This document shows, piece after piece, positions 7,967 to 16,722 of a stretch of DNA of 64,000 nucleotides. The notes under the pieces were generated by a model, which was given only the letters and a program-made list of their open reading frames with translations, had not been told where the DNA came from and did no database searches. The stretch spans positions 3,625,501-3,689,500 of the forward strand of contig CP018227.1 of the NCBI GenBank assembly GCA_016865035.1, read 5' to 3'. The DNA is from Kordiimonadales bacterium IMCC3096. Its GTDB lineage: Bacteria > Pseudomonadota > Alphaproteobacteria > Minwuiales > Minwuiaceae. The translations under genes and the position numbers were made by a program. Position 1 is the first letter of the stretch. The number at the start of each line of letters is the position of its first letter.

Positions 7967-9961
7967 TCAGGATTCGGACTTGGTGGGGCGCATCGCGCCG
8001 ATGAGCGCGTCTCGCCAGATGAAGATGCTGAGCAGCGCGCCGAGCACGAGCAGGCCGAGGCCCAGCATGCGCAGGTCGGTGGATGGCACGATCAGCAGGA
8101 CGCCCGCTGCGCCGAACAGGCCGCGTTCGATCAGGTTCAGCCGGGCGAACATCCAGCCCTGGACCCCCGATGCGATCAGCATGGCGCCGGCAAAGGAGGC
8201 GATCACCGCCCAGATGTTGAAGATTTCCCCTTCACCCAGCAGCAGACTGGGCGAACCGACGATCAGGAACGGCATCAGATAGGCGATCAGGCCCATCTTC
8301 ATGGCCGTGAATGCAGTGGCCCAGATATTGGCGCCCGCGATCTGTGCGGCGGCAAATACAGCCAGGCAGACCGGCGGTGTGATGTGGGACAGCAGGGCGG
8401 CATAGAAGACGAACATGTGCGCGGACAGCCGGTCGATGCCGATCTCGATCAGTGCAGGCACCCCGATGACGGAGACCAGCATGAAGGCGGCGACCGTGTT
8501 CATGCCCATGCCGAGTATGAGGCAGGCCATGACGATGCAGATCAGCACCAGTGCATACTGACCACCTGCCAGGGCGATGATCGCGCTGCTCGCGTTCAGG
8601 GCGAGCCCCGTCATCGTGAAGGTGCCGATGATCAGGCCGACGGCGGCGCAGGTGGCCAGGATCATCAGCGAGTTCCGTGCGCCGAGGATCAGCGCCGAAA
8701 CGATCTCCTTCGGACCCAGTCGCGTCTCGGCGCGTATCCAGCTTACCGCCACGATCAGACAGACGGCGAAGAAGGCCGCACGCAGTGGTGAAACGCCGGC
8801 GGTCAGCAGCGCAATCAGCGCGATCATCGGGATCATCAGGTGGCCCCGGCGCTTCAGGACCGGAACCAGTTTCGGCTTCTCGTCCAGGGGCATGCCCTTC
8901 ATGCCTGTCTTCACCGCTTCGAGATGGATGAACCAGAGCAGGCTGGAGAAGAACAGCGCGGCGGGCAGAATGCTTGCCACGACAATGGTTGGATAGGACA
9001 CACCGGCGTAGGCGGCGACAATGAATGCAGCCGCACCCAGCACGGGCGGCATCAGTTGTCCGCCATTGGATGCCAGGGCCTCGATCGCGCCCGCAGTGGC
9101 GCGCCGATACCCCAGTCGGGCCATCATCGGGATCGTGAACTGCCCTGTCGTATAGACATTCGCGACCGAAGAGCCGGTGACCGATCCGACCATCGCGGAG
9201 GCCAGTACGCCGACCTTGCCCGGACCGCCGCGCGTGTGCCCGGCAATGGCGGATACGAACTCGACGAAGAAATCGGCTGCACCGGCACGCTCCATGAACG
9301 CGCCGAAGATGATGAAGACGACGATGTAGGTTGCCGCGACGCCAAGGGCCGTGCCCCAGATGCCATCCACGGTGAGATACATGAAGTCGGTGATCTGAAT
9401 GATCGAGAAGCCGCGGTGGGAGATCATGCCGTCGGGCAGGAACTCACCGAGATAGGCATAGGCCAGCGCCACGAGCGTACCGATCACCAGCACCCAGCCT
9501 GTCAGCCGCCGCGTCGCCTCCAGCACCAGCGCGATACCAACGAACGACAGGATGAGCTCCAGCGTCGTCGGGGCAAAGGCCGCTGTCAGTGGCCAGCGAT
9601 TGGCCAGATAGTCGGGGGAGAACGCGATGTAGCCGAATGCCGGCACGCACAGCAGGGCAAGCAGCCAGTCGTACCAGGGGATCGAGCGTGGCGTATCCCC
9701 CTCGGCTGTGGCCATGCCGCCTGCCGGGATGACGAGGAAGACCAGCGCCAGACCGACCATCAGGGGGAAGGCGCGCTGGGTGAAGGGATAGTAGGTGCCG
9801 TCAAAGGCCGTGAAGAGATGGAAGCCGGCAAGCACCACCCCGAGGGTGGCGACCAGCAGACGGCAGAGCCCGCCCCAGCCCGTTTCCATGAGGGCAGATG
9901 TCTCGCGACGGATCATGTCGGTCACGCGGTCTGCCATGGAAGCCTGGGTTGGAGCGGTCAT
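7967..9961 (-). CDS. TRAP transporter fused permease (TAXI type)
   Basis: 664 residues, almost entirely hydrophobic helices, with the fused small (DctQ-like) and large (DctM-like) membrane parts typical of TAXI-family TRAP transporters. The large-subunit repeat is recognisable in GSVTGSSVANVYTTGQFTIP and in the helices after residue 400. Uses an ion gradient, not ATP, to import a small anionic or zwitterionic solute captured by the periplasmic receptor encoded immediately upstream (10001-11008). Starts ATG at 9961; ends 20 bp before the Rieske alpha gene. The ligand is probably the substrate of this operon. Confidence 0.93.
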   Translation of the reverse strand: MTAPTQASMADRVTDMIRRETSALMETGWGGLCRLLVATLGVVLAGFHLFTAFDGTYYPFTQRAFPLMVGLALVFLVIPAGGMATAEGDTPRSIPWYDWLLALLCVPAFGYIAFSPDYLANRWPLTAAFAPTTLELILSFVGIALVLEATRRLTGWVLVIGTLVALAYAYLGEFLPDGMISHRGFSIIQITDFMYLTVDGIWGTALGVAATYIVVFIIFGAFMERAGAADFFVEFVSAIAGHTRGGPGKVGVLASAMVGSVTGSSVANVYTTGQFTIPMMARLGYRRATAGAIEALASNGGQLMPPVLGAAAFIVAAYAGVSYPTIVVASILPAALFFSSLLWFIHLEAVKTGMKGMPLDEKPKLVPVLKRRGHLMIPMIALIALLTAGVSPLRAAFFAVCLIVAVSWIRAETRLGPKEIVSALILGARNSLMILATCAAVGLIIGTFTMTGLALNASSAIIALAGGQYALVLICIVMACLILGMGMNTVAAFMLVSVIGVPALIEIGIDRLSAHMFVFYAALLSHITPPVCLAVFAAAQIAGANIWATAFTAMKMGLIAYLMPFLIVGSPSLLLGEGEIFNIWAVIASFAGAMLIASGVQGWMFARLNLIERGLFGAAGVLLIVPSTDLRMLGLGLLVLGALLSIFIWRDALIGAMRPTKSES

Positions 9962-10000
9962 CTTCTGCCAATCTGCTGGATGGAGCTGCGGGAAGCCGGA

Positions 10001-11008
10001 TCAGTCGATGAAACCCATTTCCTTGTAGTAGCGCTCGGCACCCGGATGCAGCGGGACCGCGCCCACGTTCTTCCAGGCCACGTTCGGCTCGTAGAACATG
10101 TGCTGCGGGTGCACGGCGTGGAACTTGTCCTTGTTCTCGGCGAGTGCCTTGGTCATGGCATAGACCAGATCATCGGACATGGCGGTGCGCACTCCGAAAC
10201 CCACCACGGTGACCGGGGTCCAGTAGGCTTCATTGGTGCCGTTGTTGCCGTCATAGATGCCGGCAGGGACTTCCATCACGCTCTGGCCGAACTTGTCGGC
10301 GACGGTCTGGGCCACGGCCTTGCTGATCGGCACCAGCGTGAAGGGCTGCTTCGCGCCGATCTTGATGTACTGGTGATGCGGGTAGTAGGAGCCGCCGGTG
10401 AACCACATGTCCGCCTGGCCATCCATCACCATCTGCACGCCGTCGGAATGCGAGGTGAAGATGATCTTGCCGCCAAAGGACTCGACCTTTTCCCGGGTCA
10501 GCCCATAGGCGTCGAGAATGGCCAGCGCCTGGGCCGTGGCGAGCTGCGTCCGCTCGAACATGGCGATCCGCACAGGGATCTCGTCCTTCAGGATCTGCTC
10601 GAAGGACGTCACGCCGCTCTCGACCGTGGCTACCGCCTGCGCTGCGCTGGGGCCGCGCACGGCGGCCAGCATGCGGAAGTCGTATTTCGTGCCGCCGGGG
10701 CCTTCGCCGCGATAGGCCATGGTGGCCAGAGCATTCTCCAGCACGGCCACATCGGCGAGGCTGGAACCGGGCTGAAGCCGTTCGACGTTGGCCCAGCCGC
10801 CACCCGGAATGACGGTCGTGTTGGCGTCGGGAATGTCGGACTTGATGTATTCGGCAAAGGCAGCGGCGGCCTTGAAGTAGCCACCACCGGGAGAACCGGC
10901 GGTAATGGTGATCTTCTCGGCCAGGGCCGAAGACCCGGCCATACCGACCGATGTGGCAATCAGAATGGCAGCCAGTGCACGGTTCTGTCGAAGCAGCTTC
11001 TTGAGCAT
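10001..11008 (-). CDS. TAXI-family TRAP transporter solute-binding receptor
   Basis: 335 residues with a Sec signal peptide (basic MLKKLLRQNR, a hydrophobic stretch, then SSALA cleavage before EKITI). The mature start ITAGSPGGGYFKAAAAFAEY is the TAXI receptor signature (imp/TRAP-associated extracytoplasmic immunogenic protein). It captures the solute in the periplasm and hands it to the fused permease encoded 39 bp downstream. A GAGGT ribosome-binding site precedes the ATG at 11008. As the first gene of the leftward run, its upstream region (11009-11235) should hold the operon promoter. Confidence 0.93.
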   Translation of the reverse strand: MLKKLLRQNRALAAILIATSVGMAGSSALAEKITITAGSPGGGYFKAAAAFAEYIKSDIPDANTTVIPGGGWANVERLQPGSSLADVAVLENALATMAYRGEGPGGTKYDFRMLAAVRGPSAAQAVATVESGVTSFEQILKDEIPVRIAMFERTQLATAQALAILDAYGLTREKVESFGGKIIFTSHSDGVQMVMDGQADMWFTGGSYYPHHQYIKIGAKQPFTLVPISKAVAQTVADKFGQSVMEVPAGIYDGNNGTNEAYWTPVTVVGFGVRTAMSDDLVYAMTKALAENKDKFHAVHPQHMFYEPNVAWKNVGAVPLHPGAERYYKEMGFID

Positions 11009-11235
11009 CTCGGGTTACCTCACCTGTTTGGCGAAGCCATGGACCGGGCGACAAGTCTTCGGGATGCGGGCCGATCAGGCTCCTCGATGCCTGAAAGTGT
11101 TCAGGTCATGCCGCAGTGCAGCAAATCCAAATTCTGAATGGCCGCATTCGCCCTATCTATAGGCTGCCTCAATGGGAGGGGCCTGGGCCGGGCCGGATCG
11201 CAGTGTCCGGGCGGCGCGCGCACAGGGTCCGGAAT
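11009..11235. promoter_or_regulatory. Putative promoter/operator region of the leftward catabolic operon
   Basis: The 227 bp between the TAXI receptor start and the LysR stop have no coding signal. A short dyad CCTAT-ct-ATAGG lies at 11152-11163. The CCCTAT half also occurs close to the LysR start (12140-12146), so the LysR protein might bind both places. This is inference from a short shared motif. Confidence 0.4.
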
Positions 11236-12132
11236 TCAGGCAGGCACCGGCTGGGGCTGACTTCGGGCAAGCGCCTCGCGCGCAGCCAGATCCGTGAAGC
11301 ACTTGATGATCCGGTTGGAGGCACGCTCGGCCAGGCAGACGACATCGACGGTCGCATCGCACTCCAGATCCCGGATCGGCAGCACGTCGATCGAGTCGGT
11401 GGGAATGTGGCCCTCCTCGAAGATGACGCCGATCCCGAGATTGCGCTGAACCGCGGCAACGATACCTTCACGGCTGCCGATCTGTGCCGACCATTTCAGA
11501 TGCAGCCCGTCGCGGCGGGCGGCATGCTCCAGGCAGGCGCGCACCGCCGAACCGCTTTCGCGGCAGATCAGGGGTTCCTGTGCCAGTTCTGCCAGCGTGA
11601 CCGAATGGCGACCTGTCCAGCCGTGCTGCTTCGGCAGCAGAACCACCAGCCGCCGCTTCCGGAACTTGAGACACTGATAGGTGTCCTCGTAGTTCATGCC
11701 CGACATGATCGCGACATCGATCTCATGCGACAGGAGGTGGTCCTTCAGGCTGTTCGAGTTGGAGAACATGATGCTGACATCGATGCCGGGATAGCTCTCC
11801 CGCATGGCCGCGGTCAGGTCGATGGCGTCGTAGGGACCATAGGTGCCGATGGTGATGCGACCGTTACGGAGCGCACGCGCGCCTGAAAGGAACTCCCGGC
11901 ATTCGCGCTGCATGTTTTGCCATTCGTCGACCATCAGGAAGAGAGTGTTGCCTGTCTCGGTCAGTCTGGCGCCGGATGCCGACCGAAGAAACAGCTCCAC
12001 GCCATAGGTCTTCTCAAGCTCGCGAACCTGCGTGGTGATTGTCGGCTGGCTGACGTTGAGGTCGCGCGCCGCGCCCGTGAAGCTGCCTGCCTTGCCTACT
12101 GCGTGGAATGCCCTTGCCTGTGTTGGTGTCAT
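11236..12132 (-). CDS. LysR-family transcriptional regulator
   Basis: 298 residues. The N-terminal winged helix-turn-helix is clear (FHAVGKAGSFTGAARDLNVS, then QPTITTQVRELEKTYGVELF), followed by a periplasmic-binding-like effector domain that would sense a pathway intermediate. Transcribed leftward, same direction as the TAXI/oxygenase run and divergent from the PhyH-type gene at 12454. The position between the two catabolic blocks makes it the natural candidate regulator for both. A perfect dyad 17 bp upstream of its start (12149-12163) fits autoregulation. Confidence 0.93.
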   Translation of the reverse strand: MTPTQARAFHAVGKAGSFTGAARDLNVSQPTITTQVRELEKTYGVELFLRSASGARLTETGNTLFLMVDEWQNMQRECREFLSGARALRNGRITIGTYGPYDAIDLTAAMRESYPGIDVSIMFSNSNSLKDHLLSHEIDVAIMSGMNYEDTYQCLKFRKRRLVVLLPKQHGWTGRHSVTLAELAQEPLICRESGSAVRACLEHAARRDGLHLKWSAQIGSREGIVAAVQRNLGIGVIFEEGHIPTDSIDVLPIRDLECDATVDVVCLAERASNRIIKCFTDLAAREALARSQPQPVPA

Positions 12133-12453
12133 AGCCTCACCCTATTGGGAATATAGAGTATTCGGATTTGCGTAGCGTTGCGTTCGGGCGAATTCTGCGT
12201 TCGCCACAGGCCTGTCACTCCAGACCATGTCATGACGCGCAAGACCTGTGCCTAACCGAAGCGAGCGATGCAACGGCAGCACAAGAGACTGTAACAAAAA
12301 GGAAATCCGGTATTTGCCCCGAGTGGTCTGGAACTGCACCAGCGTGTTGCTGCCTTGGGTTTGTGCAATGACTGTCGAATTCTTGTGCGTGCCTGAAAAA
12401 CAGTCAGTTCTGCGAGTATGCATCAACGCACCTCAAGTCGAGGAGAGATCAGA
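12133..12453. promoter_or_regulatory. Divergent promoter region with LysR-type dyad
   Basis: 321 bp between the LysR and PhyH-type genes contain no convincing gene. At 12149-12163 is the perfect inverted repeat GAATA-TAGAG-TATTC, which has the T-N11-A form expected for LysR-type recognition and covers the region where the lysR promoter should lie. The stretch 12290-12310 is A-rich. A good ribosome-binding site (AGGAGAG, 12441-12447) precedes the rightward gene. Confidence 0.6.
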
Positions 12454-13266
12454 ATGTCGACGCCACTGAGCCGGGAACAGGTTGAGCACTATGAAACCGA
12501 AGGATTCGTGACCGTCCCAGGACTGTTTACCAAGGATGAGATCGAACTGATTCTCGAGGCCGCCCTGGCCGATGAAAAACTGACCCAGGCGGCCTATTCC
12601 CGCACGGACCGGGAGGGCAACGAGACCCGCATGACGGTATGGGACGAGATGGGTGACGATATCTACAGTATCGCCATGCGCAGCCGTCGCGTCGCCGACG
12701 CGGTCGAGCAGCTGATCGGGGAGCCGATCTGCCATTACAATTCCAAGCTCAATGCCAAGGAACCGAAGGTCGGCGGCAGCTGGGAGTGGCATCAGGACTA
12801 TGGCTATGCCTATGGCTATGGCGTGCTGGCACCCAGGATGGCGACCTGTTTCATCTCCCTTGATCCCTCCACGCGGGAAAACGGCTGCATCGAGATGATG
12901 GCGGGCTCGCATCGTCTGGGGCGTATCGATCATGCCTTTGTCGGCAAGCAGTACTGTGCGGACCAGGATCGGGTAGCCGTCGCCGAGGAGAAACTGCCGG
13001 TCATCCCCTGCGAGCTTGATGCCGGCGATGCCGTGTTCTTCCATTGCAATACGCTGCATCGTTCCAGCGCCAACCGCTCGGAACGTCGGCGCTGGGCGCT
13101 GATCACGGTCTTCAATGCGCTGTCCAATCTGCCCTTCAAGGAGGGGCCGCATTCCGGCCTGCACCCGGTAGACAAGGTCGATGACGATGTGCTGCGCACC
13201 TGTCGGGGGCGGGTCAGCGCGGCGGGGAAGGTGTTTCAGGGCCAGGCCTACAATCCGGCCGCCTGA
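12454..13266 (+). CDS. Phytanoyl-CoA dioxygenase (PhyH) family 2-oxoglutarate/Fe(II) oxygenase
   Basis: 270 residues. Facial-triad residues are visible: His113 and Asp115 in EWHQDYGY, His202 in NTLHRSSANRSERRRW, with arginines at about 208-213 to bind 2-oxoglutarate. The opening EHYETEGFVTVPGLFTKDEI is characteristic of PhyH proteins, which hydroxylate acyl-CoAs, amino acids or secondary metabolites such as ectoine. I start at ATG 12454, preceded by AGGAGAG; the longer frame has no ribosome-binding site. It stands alone, divergent from lysR, and is followed by a strong terminator at 13316-13352, so it is probably a monocistronic unit under the same regulator. Confidence 0.92.
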   Translation: MSTPLSREQVEHYETEGFVTVPGLFTKDEIELILEAALADEKLTQAAYSRTDREGNETRMTVWDEMGDDIYSIAMRSRRVADAVEQLIGEPICHYNSKLNAKEPKVGGSWEWHQDYGYAYGYGVLAPRMATCFISLDPSTRENGCIEMMAGSHRLGRIDHAFVGKQYCADQDRVAVAEEKLPVIPCELDAGDAVFFHCNTLHRSSANRSERRRWALITVFNALSNLPFKEGPHSGLHPVDKVDDDVLRTCRGRVSAAGKVFQGQAYNPAA

Positions 13267-13315
13267 GGACACGAAGAGACGCATTTCTCATCCAGCAGTC
13301 AGATCCGCAAATCAC

Positions 13316-13352
13316 AGGAGGCGGGGCCCCGGCGTCCCGCCTCCTTCCCTTT
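13316..13352 (+). terminator. Rho-independent terminator after the PhyH-type gene
   Basis: Perfect 10-bp stem AGGAGGCGGG (13316-13325) pairing with CCCGCCTCCT (13336-13345), 10-nt loop, then a pyrimidine-rich TCCCTTT tail. It lies 50 bp after the PhyH stop and about 160 bp before the TauD start, separating the two transcription units. Confidence 0.8.
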
Positions 13353-13504
13353 CTGCGCCACTCCACGACGTGGCCGGGCGCATAGCTCGTCTCTATGCCC
13401 CGATATGAAAAATGAATTTGTGCAGTGCGGCATGGCAACGGAGCATTTGAGGCAAGGAAAGCCCCGCCGAAGGGCTGACCGACCCAGCTTCAGGAGGCTC
13501 CACG

Positions 13505-14410
13505 TTGACCCTATCCGCCACCAGCGAACCGGCTCCGGCCGCAGCTCATGCGGGCGCAGGCAAGCTTCCGAGGGTCACGCCGATCGATGCCCCGCTCGGC
13601 TGTGTCGTCGACCAGATCGACCTCTCGCAGATGCCTTCCGCCGAAGCGGCAGGCGTGATCCGTGAAGCCTTCCTTGAGCACAGGCTGATCGTCTTTCCGC
13701 AGCAGAAACTGCACGAGGCGGCGCTGGTACAGGTCAGTCACCTGTTTGGCGAACCCGTCGTGCATCATGTTGGCGAGTACCTTGATGCGGACTTTCCGCA
13801 GATCATGCGGCTGTCCAACAATACGGTGGACGGCAAGCCGCTTGGTGCGCCCAACAATGGCATCTACTGGCATTCCGATCAGATATTCCGTGAACAGCCG
13901 ATGCTGGCAACGCTGCTCTACGGTGTCGAGACGCCTGCCAGGACCGGGGGCGATACGCTCTTCTCCGACATGTATGCGGCCTTCGAGGCGCTGTCCGAGG
14001 AGATGCAGGCGCGACTGCTGCCTTTGAAGGCGGTTCACAGCTTTGTCGCCAGCTACGAGCGCAATTACATACGTGCACGGAAACTGAGTGCTCAGGAGAA
14101 GGCCGACAATCCGGACGTCACTCATCCGGTGGTCCGGACCCATCCTGAAACCGGTCGCAAGTCGCTGTTCGTCGATCCGGACTCCGTGACCCGCATTCTC
14201 GGGGTCAGTGATGAGGAGAGCGCCGAACTGCTCACCTTCCTGTTCGCCCATATCGAGGACGCGCGTTTCGTCTACAGGCACGCCTGGCAGCAGGGGGACC
14301 TGGCGGTCTGGGACAATCGCTGCCTGATGCATTGCGCGACGAGCTACGACGACTCCAGCGAGATCCGCCTGATGTTCCGGACCCAGACGCAGGGGGACCG
14401 GCCGTTCTGA
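13505..14410 (+). CDS. TauD/TfdA-family 2-oxoglutarate/Fe(II) dioxygenase
   Basis: 301 residues with His123-x-Asp125 (YWHSDQIF), distal His276 and 2-oxoglutarate-binding Arg288 (MHCATSYDDSSEIRLMFR) as in taurine and 2,4-D dioxygenases. Such enzymes release sulfite or an alcohol by hydroxylating next to a heteroatom. The start is TTG at 13505, supported by a strong AGGAGG ribosome-binding site eight bases upstream; no ATG fits the conserved N-terminus. First gene of the rightward coupled run: its stop TGA shares one base with the ATG of the next gene. Confidence 0.92.
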   Translation: MTLSATSEPAPAAAHAGAGKLPRVTPIDAPLGCVVDQIDLSQMPSAEAAGVIREAFLEHRLIVFPQQKLHEAALVQVSHLFGEPVVHHVGEYLDADFPQIMRLSNNTVDGKPLGAPNNGIYWHSDQIFREQPMLATLLYGVETPARTGGDTLFSDMYAAFEALSEEMQARLLPLKAVHSFVASYERNYIRARKLSAQEKADNPDVTHPVVRTHPETGRKSLFVDPDSVTRILGVSDEESAELLTFLFAHIEDARFVYRHAWQQGDLAVWDNRCLMHCATSYDDSSEIRLMFRTQTQGDRPF

Positions 14411-16722
14411 TGGGGTATGAGCATGCACCTTCGTCGGATTTTCGGTTTGGTGGCGCGCCGCGCCGCCTTGAAGACGAACGCTTCCTGCGCGGCAGGGGCG
14501 CCTACCTCGAAGATCTGGATCATACCGGAGCGCTTGTTGCACTGGTGATCCGGTCCGATTGCCCGCATGGCAGGATCACCCGGTTCGATGTTTCAGCCGC
14601 ATGCGAACTTGACGGAGTCGCCGCGATCCTCACCGGCAAGGACGCGCTGGCCGATGATCTCGGAACGATCCCGCCCAACAATGTTCCGACTTTGAAGGGT
14701 GTGCCGCTGGCCGTCGATGGGCCGGATGTCCGCATCCTGCCGCACGAGACCGTTCGATATGTCGGGGAGCCGATCGGCCTGATCGTCGCCGAGGACCTTG
14801 CGACGGCCCAGGCCGCCCTGGACCTGATCGACGTCGAGTATGACGCCCTGCCGTTCGCGCTCTCTCCGATGGATGAGGCTGCCGAGCCCGGTTACAGCCT
14901 GCACCATGGCGACACGGCCGAGACCGATGCCGCGTTCGAGAAGGCCGCGCACAGGGTCACCATCCGTCTGGTCAATCAGCGGGTTGCGGCTGCCCCCATG
15001 GAGACACGCAGCGCGATCGCTTTCCCCGTGTCGGGCAGATACGCCGTCACAACGGGCACGCAGGCGCCGCATCTGACGCGCGACGTGCTGGCACGCGACA
15101 TGTTCGGAATTCCGCCCGATGAACTCCGGGTCATCACCCCGGATACGGGTGGCGGGTTCGGAACCAAGGCGCCGATCTACCGGGAGCAGGCCCTGGTGCT
15201 CTGGGCTGCACGACGTCTGAATGCACCGGTGAAATGGGTCGCCAGCCGCAACGAGAGCTTCCAGTCGGATGCCGCCGGTCGCGACATGATCTGGAACCTG
15301 GAACTGGCGCTGGATCAGGAGGGCCGGTTCCTGGGACTGCGGGCCAACGTGAAGGCCAACCTGGGTGCCTATCAGTCCCTGTTCGGTGCTGTGCCGGCCA
15401 ATGTCGGTCTGGCCGCACTCGGCGGGGTCTACACGATCCCCACCGTCGATATCCGCTCGGCTGGCTACTTCACGCATACGACGCCGGTGGATGCCTACCG
15501 CGGTGCCGGCCGTCCCGAGGCGATCTATGCGCTGGAATGTCTGATCGGCAAGGCGGCAAGGCAGATCGGGCTTTCGGGTTTCGAACTCAGGCGCCGCAAC
15601 CTGATCCCGACGAGCGCGATCCCGTTCCGGACGGTGATGGGCGCGACCTATGACTCAGGTGATTTCGACGCGGTGCTGTCGGCTGCGGAACAGGTCTCGG
15701 GATTTGACGGGTTCCCGTCACGGAAGTCGGAAAGCGAAGCAAGGGGCCTGCTGCGCGGGTTTGGCGCCGCAGCCTATGTCGAGCGCGCCGCTGGCGGTGC
15801 GGAGGAAGGCGCGCGTATCGAACTGGATGATTCCGGTGGCGCTGACGTGATGGTCGGCAGCATGACAGCGGGACAGGGCCATGCCACCGCACATGTGCAG
15901 CTGGTATCGCAGCGCCTGGCGCTTGATCCTTCCAGGATCAGGTTTCATCAGGGCGATACCGATCAGGTCTCCCGGGGTGTCGGGACGTTCGGGTCGCGGT
16001 CGCTGGCGGTGGGCGGTTCGGCACTGCACCGGGCGGTCGATACGCTGGTCGAGAAGCTGACCCCGGTCGCGGCAGCAGTGCTGGAGTGCGCGGAAGCGGA
16101 CATCGCATTCGGGAAGGGCGCTTTCACCATCAGTGGAACGGATCGCAGCGTCGCGATCACGGAACTGGCGCGGCTGGCCCATGCGGACCGCCTGCCTGGG
16201 GGGATCGCGTGTGATCCGTCCTCCGATGGCGCTTTCCAGCCGGTAGAGCCGACCTATCCGAACGGCATGCATACCGCCGAGGTCGAGATCGATCCCGAAA
16301 CGGGCACCGTCCGTCTGGCCGGATATGCGGCAGTCGATGACTTCGGCAACGAGATCAATCCGATGCTGGTCGATGGCCAGGTGCATGGCGGTGTGGGGCA
16401 GGGGGCCGGGCAGGCGCTGATGGAACAGGTCATCCACGACCCTGACAGCGGGCAGCTCATGACGGGCACGTTCCTTGACTACACCATGCCGCGCGCTGCC
16501 GATTTTCCCGAGATGGTGCTGTCCAGGTCGCCGACGCCCTGCCTGAACAACCCGCTGGGCCTGAAGGGCTGCGGCGAGGCTGGTGCCATCTGTGCGCCGC
16601 CGGCCATCATGATCGCGATCATGGACGCGCTGGCACCGCTGGGTGTCACCCACATCGACATGCCCGCAACACCATACGCAGTCTGGCGCGCCATTCAGGC
16701 CGCCGGGAAGGACGCTGCATGA
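14410..16722 (+). CDS. Orphan molybdenum hydroxylase large subunit (xanthine dehydrogenase/CoxL family)
   Basis: 770 residues. Begins with the family's RRLEDERFLRGRGAYLEDL, then DTGGGFGTKA, VDAYRGAGRPEA and GLKGCGEAGA with the catalytic glutamate. The AYRGAGRPEA loop is that of carbon-substrate hydroxylases, not CO dehydrogenase. No small or medium subunit gene adjoins it; the nearest set is the one at 4751-6120. Either this protein borrows those subunits or uses others elsewhere. It is coupled at both ends (TGATG at 14408-14412 with the TauD gene; ATGA at 16719 with the next gene), so its expression is tied to the 2-oxoglutarate oxygenases. Confidence 0.92.
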   Translation: MGYEHAPSSDFRFGGAPRRLEDERFLRGRGAYLEDLDHTGALVALVIRSDCPHGRITRFDVSAACELDGVAAILTGKDALADDLGTIPPNNVPTLKGVPLAVDGPDVRILPHETVRYVGEPIGLIVAEDLATAQAALDLIDVEYDALPFALSPMDEAAEPGYSLHHGDTAETDAAFEKAAHRVTIRLVNQRVAAAPMETRSAIAFPVSGRYAVTTGTQAPHLTRDVLARDMFGIPPDELRVITPDTGGGFGTKAPIYREQALVLWAARRLNAPVKWVASRNESFQSDAAGRDMIWNLELALDQEGRFLGLRANVKANLGAYQSLFGAVPANVGLAALGGVYTIPTVDIRSAGYFTHTTPVDAYRGAGRPEAIYALECLIGKAARQIGLSGFELRRRNLIPTSAIPFRTVMGATYDSGDFDAVLSAAEQVSGFDGFPSRKSESEARGLLRGFGAAAYVERAAGGAEEGARIELDDSGGADVMVGSMTAGQGHATAHVQLVSQRLALDPSRIRFHQGDTDQVSRGVGTFGSRSLAVGGSALHRAVDTLVEKLTPVAAAVLECAEADIAFGKGAFTISGTDRSVAITELARLAHADRLPGGIACDPSSDGAFQPVEPTYPNGMHTAEVEIDPETGTVRLAGYAAVDDFGNEINPMLVDGQVHGGVGQGAGQALMEQVIHDPDSGQLMTGTFLDYTMPRAADFPEMVLSRSPTPCLNNPLGLKGCGEAGAICAPPAIMIAIMDALAPLGVTHIDMPATPYAVWRAIQAAGKDAA

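Noticed and set aside
6570-11137. Very long plus-strand open frames opposite the Rieske and TRAP genes (up to 765 codons).
   Set aside because: They are mirror frames of high-GC genes with strong third-position bias: rich in His, Arg, Gly and Asp, no family motif, and the minus-strand genes have clear motifs, signal peptide and coupling.
11120-11145. CCAAATTCTGA string near 11127 resembling the left end of IS6 copy 2.
   Set aside because: The match is short and lacks the terminal GGCATTGTCAGA; chance similarity cannot be excluded.
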